A stretch of 26,307 nt of DNA from Treponema sp. (GTDB taxonomy: Bacteria > Spirochaetota > Spirochaetia > Treponematales > Breznakiellaceae). The stretch spans positions 1 to 26,307 of the forward strand of contig JAISGE010000178.1 of assembly GCA_031263265.1 (NCBI GenBank), given 5' to 3'. The notes beneath the pieces are model-generated. The model did no database searches, was not told the origin of the DNA, and worked only from the letters and a program-made list of their open reading frames with translations. Numbering within the stretch: the stretch's first letter is position 1; each line of letters begins with the position of its first letter. Shown piece by piece: positions 23,088-26,307 of the stretch. Both the position numbers and the translations under genes were made by a program.

Positions 23088-23491
23088 AACGTTATGCCCT
23101 GGACAGCAATATCGTTTCCTATATCCTCAGAAAAGATACTCAAGTTACCAACCGTTTACAGGAGGAAATCAACAAGGGCAATCGCGTTATTATTCCCCCT
23201 ACGGTCTATTATGAAATAACCAGGGGTTTGACCTATATCAATGCCACTGCAAAGATAAAAATTTTTACCGCCCTGTGTTCCAGTGGTATTGGGGCGTTAG
23301 ACAAAACTATGTTTGACCGGGCTGTTTCTATTTACTGCAATTTTCGAAAAAAAGGCGTTGTTGTTGATGATAATGATATACTGATAGCGGCTTTTTGTCA
23401 GACCTATAATCTAACGCTTGTTACCAACAATACAAAACATTTTGCGGGGATCCATAAGCTGTTGACGGAAAATTGGGTATACCCTTCATAA
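23084..23491 (+). CDS. PIN-domain ribonuclease toxin (VapC-like)
   Basis: The protein has 135 residues, the standard VapC length. The PIN acidic residues are visible: Asp7 in YALDSNIVSYI, Glu44 in VYYEITRG, Asp98 in VDDNDILIAAF, and the closing TNNTKHFAGI with Asn115/116. VapC toxins are Mg-dependent endoribonucleases that cut tRNA or rRNA; the target here is unknown. The start overlaps the antitoxin stop by four bases. A 19-base palindrome lies 7 bases after its stop, then a second antitoxin-like gene. The TRGLTYINATAKIKIF segment fits the VapC clamp region. It belongs to the repeat-bracketed, AT-richer island. Confidence 0.9.
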   Translation: MKRYALDSNIVSYILRKDTQVTNRLQEEINKGNRVIIPPTVYYEITRGLTYINATAKIKIFTALCSSGIGALDKTMFDRAVSIYCNFRKKGVVVDDNDILIAAFCQTYNLTLVTNNTKHFAGIHKLLTENWVYPS

Positions 23492-23497
23492 GCGGGG

Positions 23498-23516
23498 CGC
23501 CTGTTGACAACAGGCG
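23498..23516. promoter_or_regulatory. 19-base palindrome between vapC and the orphan antitoxin
   Basis: CGCCTGTTG, A, CAACAGGCG: perfect dyad symmetry. As RNA it gives an 8-bp stem with a 3-base loop, but no T-run follows. It could be an operator for the antitoxin, or a weak terminator after the toxin gene. Confidence 0.45.
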
Positions 23517-23554
23517 GCTAACCTATTAAAGAGACGACATTGAGGAGACCCAAT

Positions 23555-23803
23555 ATGCTATTGGTAGTTGAAGGCTATTTTGAGGGGGGGCGCTTTATCG
23601 CCGATACCCCTGTTCAAATTCCCGAGGGCAAGAAAACCATTGTTACGGTTTTGGACGAAGAGGTAAACAAAGACAAGGAACGGGAAAATTATGTGGCCTA
23701 TTGGAATAAAATAATTGAAGACATTCAGAATTCCGATGAAGTGCTGGAAGGCGAGCCGGAGCGTATCCGCTTTAAAACCCCGGAAGAAATCGACGCCTTA
23801 TGA
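23555..23803 (+). CDS. Second antitoxin-like protein without a toxin partner
   Basis: The protein has 82 residues. The ATG at 23555 has GAGGAG 7 bases upstream; the frame opens five codons earlier at a TTG that overlaps this site. The N-terminus LLVVEGYFEGGRFIADTPVQ then IPEGKKTIVTVLDEEV clearly parallels the first antitoxin (LVLNGFFDNQDRFVPDKPVP), so the two are paralogues of the DUF104-like type. The C-terminal half is acidic and helical (YVAYWNKIIEDIQNSDEVLE) and ends in RFKTPEEIDAL. No toxin ORF follows: the next 147 bases are non-coding repeats. It is either an orphan left by loss of its toxin, or an additional regulator of the neighbouring VapC. Confidence 0.7.
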   Translation: MLLVVEGYFEGGRFIADTPVQIPEGKKTIVTVLDEEVNKDKERENYVAYWNKIIEDIQNSDEVLEGEPERIRFKTPEEIDAL

Positions 23804-23837
23804 CACTGAATTTCTAAAAAATTTTACCGCTATTTAT

Positions 23838-23932
23838 TTTACCGCAAAGTCGAATAAGTCAAAAAAGTATAAGAAGTAAAGAAAAAACTTATTTGTCTGC
23901 GAACCTTCGGTTCGATTCGACTTTGCGGTAAA
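23838..23932. repeat. 95-base element with perfect 18-base inverted ends
   Basis: TTTACCGCAAAGTCGAAT (23838-23855) and ATTCGACTTTGCGGTAAA (23915-23932) are exact reverse complements. Between them are AT-rich sequence, another copy of the CTTATTTG word, and a small hairpin (CGAACC, TTC, GGTTCG). It fills most of the 147-base spacer between the orphan antitoxin and the convergent TPR gene. It could fold as a long hairpin acting as a bidirectional terminator, or be a miniature inverted-repeat element. Confidence 0.65.
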
Positions 23933-23950
23933 TGCCTGATTAGAATTTAC

Positions 23951-24646
23951 CTACGCTCCCCCCGCCGGGCGCCGGACGCGGAGCAGGGCCTCGCTTGCCT
24001 CGCGGTAATTGGGGTTAAGGGCAAGCGCCCGCTCGTAGGCTTCCACGGCGAAGGAGCCTTCCCCGGCGGATTCCCGCACCGTGCCGAGACGGTACCACCA
24101 GAGGGCGGCCCCCGGCTCAAGCCGTACCGCCGTGGTGTAGGCGACGTCCGCGTGCCGCCACTTTCCCGAAAGCCGGTAAATTTCCCCGATAAAGAAATAG
24201 GCCACGGAGGCCCGGTCGCCCTGGGGCAGGACGTTCACATAGCGCTGCATGAACCGCAGGGATTCGGCGTGGTTGTTCAGGTAGAAATACGCCTCGCCCA
24301 TGGTTTCCGTAATACGCATGTCGCTCGCGATCCTCAAGGCCCGCTCCCCCCAGGTAATTACGTCGGCGTACTTCCTCTGCCTTTGCAGGGCCCAGGTAAG
24401 CACCGTGTAGGAATCCATGTTGCCGGCGTTGCGGGCAATTTCATCCCGGCAGATCCGCACGGCTTCGGTATAGTAGCGCTCGGCCTCTTCCATGCGGTTC
24501 CGCCCCTCCAGGTCCCTGCCGGCGCGGTAGTTCTGCAGCGCGTCGTAGCGGGAAACGTCCGGGGCCTGCTGGGCCGCCAGCGGCAGCGCGGCCGCGATAA
24601 TCAAGGCAAAAAACAGGCGCGAAACCGGCCCCCGGCAGGCGCTCAT
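23951..24646 (-). CDS. Secreted TPR-repeat protein
   Basis: The protein has 231 residues with a signal peptide (SRLFFALIIAAALPLAAQ). The mature part is a run of TPRs: LEGRNRMEEAERYYTEAVRI, VLTWALQRQRKYADVITWGE, GEAYFYLNNHAESLRFMQRY, YRLSGKWRHADVAYTTAVRL, and AVEAYERALALNPNYREASE. It is small and probably periplasmic or outer-membrane associated. The start overlaps the stop of the upstream flavoprotein gene by ATGA, so the two are translated together, although a link between an enzyme of nitrogen or electron metabolism and an exported scaffold is not obvious. The sequence is strongly GC-rich, with G or C at most third codon positions, unlike the first 22 kb. Confidence 0.8.
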   Translation of the reverse strand: MSACRGPVSRLFFALIIAAALPLAAQQAPDVSRYDALQNYRAGRDLEGRNRMEEAERYYTEAVRICRDEIARNAGNMDSYTVLTWALQRQRKYADVITWGERALRIASDMRITETMGEAYFYLNNHAESLRFMQRYVNVLPQGDRASVAYFFIGEIYRLSGKWRHADVAYTTAVRLEPGAALWWYRLGTVRESAGEGSFAVEAYERALALNPNYREASEALLRVRRPAGGA

Positions 24647-26145
24647 GCGATCAGCCCGTTAATCGAAGCCGCGGCCCGGCGGCCCTCGCCCATGGCGAGA
24701 ATCACCGTGGCGGCCCCAAGGACGATGTCGCCCCCGGCGTATACCCGGTCCAGGGAGGTCTTCTGCTTTTCGTCAACCACGATGCGGCCCTTCCGGTCGG
24801 CGGCAAGGTTCCCGGTGGTACGCACCAGGAGGGGGTTCGATTCGTTCCCCAGCGCGACAATCACCAGATCGCAGCCGAACACGTATTCCGAGCCGGGTAT
24901 AACGACAGGGCTTCTGCGCCCCGAAGCGTCGCTCTCCCCCAGCTCGAATTTTTGCAGTTCCAGCCCGGTTACCCGGCCCTGATCGTCCCCCAGCATTCTC
25001 GCGGGGTTCCGCAGGAAGTCGAACACTATCCCTTCCTCCATAGCGTGGGCCACCTCTTCGGCCCTGGCGGGCATCTCCTCCCTGGTCCTGCGGTAAATAA
25101 TGTGGACCTGCTCCGCCCCCAGCCGCAGCGCCATACGCGCGGCGTCCATAGCTACATTCCCGCCGCCGATAACCGCCACAATTTTTGAATCGTAAATCGG
25201 CGTATCGGCTTTTTCAACGTCGTAGGCCTTCATCAGATTCGCCCGGGTAAGGTATTCGTTGGCGCTGGAAACCCCCACCAGGTTCTCCCCCGGGCAGCCC
25301 AGGAATTTCGGGAGCCCCGCGCCCACGCCGATAAACGCCGCGTCGAATTTGTCCTCGTCGAGCAGTTCCCGCACCGTCCGGGTACGGCCCGCCAGGAAGT
25401 TTGTCTCAAATTTTACCCCCATCCTGCCCAGGTTTTCAACTTCGGCCTGGACTATGCCCTTGGGGAGCCGGAATTCGGGGATGCCGTACACCATAACCCC
25501 GCCGGCCTTGTGGAAAGCCTCGAAAATGTGGACCTCGTGCCCTTCCCGGGCGGCGTCCGCGGCCACCGTAAGGCCCGCCGGGCCCGAGCCGATAACCGCC
25601 ACCTTCCTGCCTGTCGCGGGTTTGACCGGCGGGACCGTCACCCTGCCGTTGTCCCGCTCCCAGTCCGCCACAAAGCGCTCAAGCCTGCCGATAGCCACCG
25701 CCTTTTCCACGGATTTAAGGCTTTTCCCCACCGTACAGCCCGCCTGGCACTGCTTTTCCTGGGGACAGACCCTTCCGCATACCGCCGGGAGCAGATTCGT
25801 CTCCTTGATAACGTCCACCGCGGCCTTAAAATCGCCGTTCTGGATTTCCGCGATAAAGCGGGGGATAGGCACCTGCACCGGGCAGCCGCTCACGCAGGGC
25901 TGGTTCTTGCAGCCAAGGCAGCGTTCGGCCTCAAGGCGGGCCTGGCTTTCGGTATAGCCCAGCGCCACCTCGCTCACATTTCCGCCCCGCGCCGCCGGGT
26001 CCTGCACCGGCATCTCCTGGCCCGGAATAGCCATCCGGTCCTTCACGCTGATTTTCCCGTCCGCGGCCTTGCGCTCCATTATAGGTTCCAGCAGCGCGCG
26101 GGCCTCCGCCTCAAGCTGCTCCCTGTTTTTCGTTTCAGCACTCAC
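24643..26145 (-). CDS. NADPH-dependent glutamate synthase small-subunit-type flavoprotein (GltD/homotetrameric GltA; NfnB alternative)
   Basis: The protein has 500 residues from GTG at 26145, which is 6 bases after GGAGG; a TTG one codon earlier is only 3 bases away. Two cysteine groups, CLGCKNQPCVSGCP (about 77-89) and CGRVCPQEKQCQAGC (about 124-138), ligate 4Fe-4S clusters. Then come an FAD Rossmann motif (VAVIGSGPAGLTVAADAARE), GGVMVYGIPEFRLPK, an NADPH motif (VAVIGGGNVAMDAARMALRL), and the closing VYAGGDIVLGAATVILAMGE. This order is shared by GltD, the homotetrameric archaeal/anaerobe glutamate synthase, and NfnB/SudA. No large GltB subunit and no NfnA gene lies within the visible 160 bases upstream, so the partner cannot be decided. 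GC-rich, co-translated with the TPR gene downstream. Confidence 0.85.
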   Translation of the reverse strand: MSAETKNREQLEAEARALLEPIMERKAADGKISVKDRMAIPGQEMPVQDPAARGGNVSEVALGYTESQARLEAERCLGCKNQPCVSGCPVQVPIPRFIAEIQNGDFKAAVDVIKETNLLPAVCGRVCPQEKQCQAGCTVGKSLKSVEKAVAIGRLERFVADWERDNGRVTVPPVKPATGRKVAVIGSGPAGLTVAADAAREGHEVHIFEAFHKAGGVMVYGIPEFRLPKGIVQAEVENLGRMGVKFETNFLAGRTRTVRELLDEDKFDAAFIGVGAGLPKFLGCPGENLVGVSSANEYLTRANLMKAYDVEKADTPIYDSKIVAVIGGGNVAMDAARMALRLGAEQVHIIYRRTREEMPARAEEVAHAMEEGIVFDFLRNPARMLGDDQGRVTGLELQKFELGESDASGRRSPVVIPGSEYVFGCDLVIVALGNESNPLLVRTTGNLAADRKGRIVVDEKQKTSLDRVYAGGDIVLGAATVILAMGEGRRAAASINGLIA

Positions 26146-26190
26146 CAATGTCCTCCTTATATATATACCGTTATATTGTAAAACTCAGCC

Positions 26191-26247
26191 GGGGGAAGCC
26201 TCCCCCTACGGCCGGGCCAAGGTCCCGGCCTACCCCCTCTGCGGGGG
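26191..26247. repeat. Cluster of three GC-rich hairpins upstream of the flavoprotein gene
   Basis: GGGGGA/TCCCCC (26191-26206), GGCCGGG/CCCGGCC (26210-26230) and CCCCC/GGGGG (26233-26247) follow one another with 2-3 bases between. They resemble a REP-like or tandem-stem intergenic element. The rest of 26149-26307 holds only an AT-rich stretch with the ribosome binding site and a C-rich run; I see no gene in it. Confidence 0.45.
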
Positions 26248-26307
26248 CAAACACCCGCGGCTTTCCGCCCCCGCCCCGCCCCCACACCAGGAGTTTTGTT
26301 CAAACCG

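Noticed and set aside
22694..23940. CRISPR-like array from the repeated CTTATT words
   Set aside because: The word is short (11 bases), appears in both orientations with irregular spacing and no spacer-sized units.
24152..24982. 276-codon plus-strand frame across the TPR and flavoprotein genes, and the similar frames at 25259-25957 and 25510-26181
   Set aside because: High GC content removes stop codons, so long spurious antisense frames are expected. None shows a domain.

Overview
The window looks like a chromosomal segment from a spirochete of the Treponema group, most likely a gut (termite or animal) treponeme. The reasons are gene content and style: rpsB-tsf-frr-uppS-cdsA without pyrH, an AlaRS of about 604 residues with no C-terminal C-Ala domain, many secreted TPR proteins, a CsgG/FlgO-like secreted protein fused to a barrel-like domain, and the C-terminus of an Rpn-type nuclease. 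Species assignment is inference from memory of these families; no database was searched.

Layout. 1-315: 3' end of an Rpn/PD-(D/E)XK nuclease-transposase. 372-3321 (minus): TRAM-domain RNA m5U methyltransferase followed by a secreted beta-propeller/HEAT protein. 3378-5693 (plus): alpha/beta hydrolase and PcnB-type nucleotidyltransferase. 5703-7849 (minus): P-loop ATPase fused to an Asp23/Gls24 domain, then a secreted MA-like pseudo-protease with TPRs. 8043-9514 (plus): MgtC-family membrane protein and Maf pyrophosphatase. 9681-13657 (plus): a translation/envelope operon (rpsB, tsf, frr, uppS, cdsA). 13674-14960 (minus): a solitary hisD. 15106-17469 (plus): a secreted conserved protein of unknown function and the CsgG-like/barrel protein. 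17552-22693 (plus): alaS, a SurA-like PPIase, nusB and a membrane-anchored TPR protein, apparently one operon. 22836-23803 (plus): a VapBC-like toxin-antitoxin island with a second, orphan antitoxin, bracketed by short repeats. 23951-26145 (minus): a markedly GC-richer block with a glutamate-synthase-small-subunit/NfnB-type flavoprotein and a secreted TPR protein.

How the genes work together. The core operons couple translation (S2, EF-Ts, RRF, AlaRS, NusB) with phospholipid and undecaprenyl-phosphate synthesis and outer-membrane protein folding. The accessory part is concentrated at the right: toxin-antitoxin genes, an 18-bp inverted-repeat element and an abrupt composition change at about 23.94 kb. 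No intergenic stretch exceeds 170 bases.

The most interesting signals are: (i) three genes with no Shine-Dalgarno sequence whose promoter-like -10 box lies 7-8 bases before the start codon, suggesting leaderless mRNAs; (ii) the repeat-bracketed toxin-antitoxin island abutting the composition break; (iii) the ATPase-Asp23 fusion; (iv) a 9-7-9 palindrome in the divergent hisD control region. I did not find CRISPR arrays, tRNA or rRNA genes, or a complete insertion sequence.
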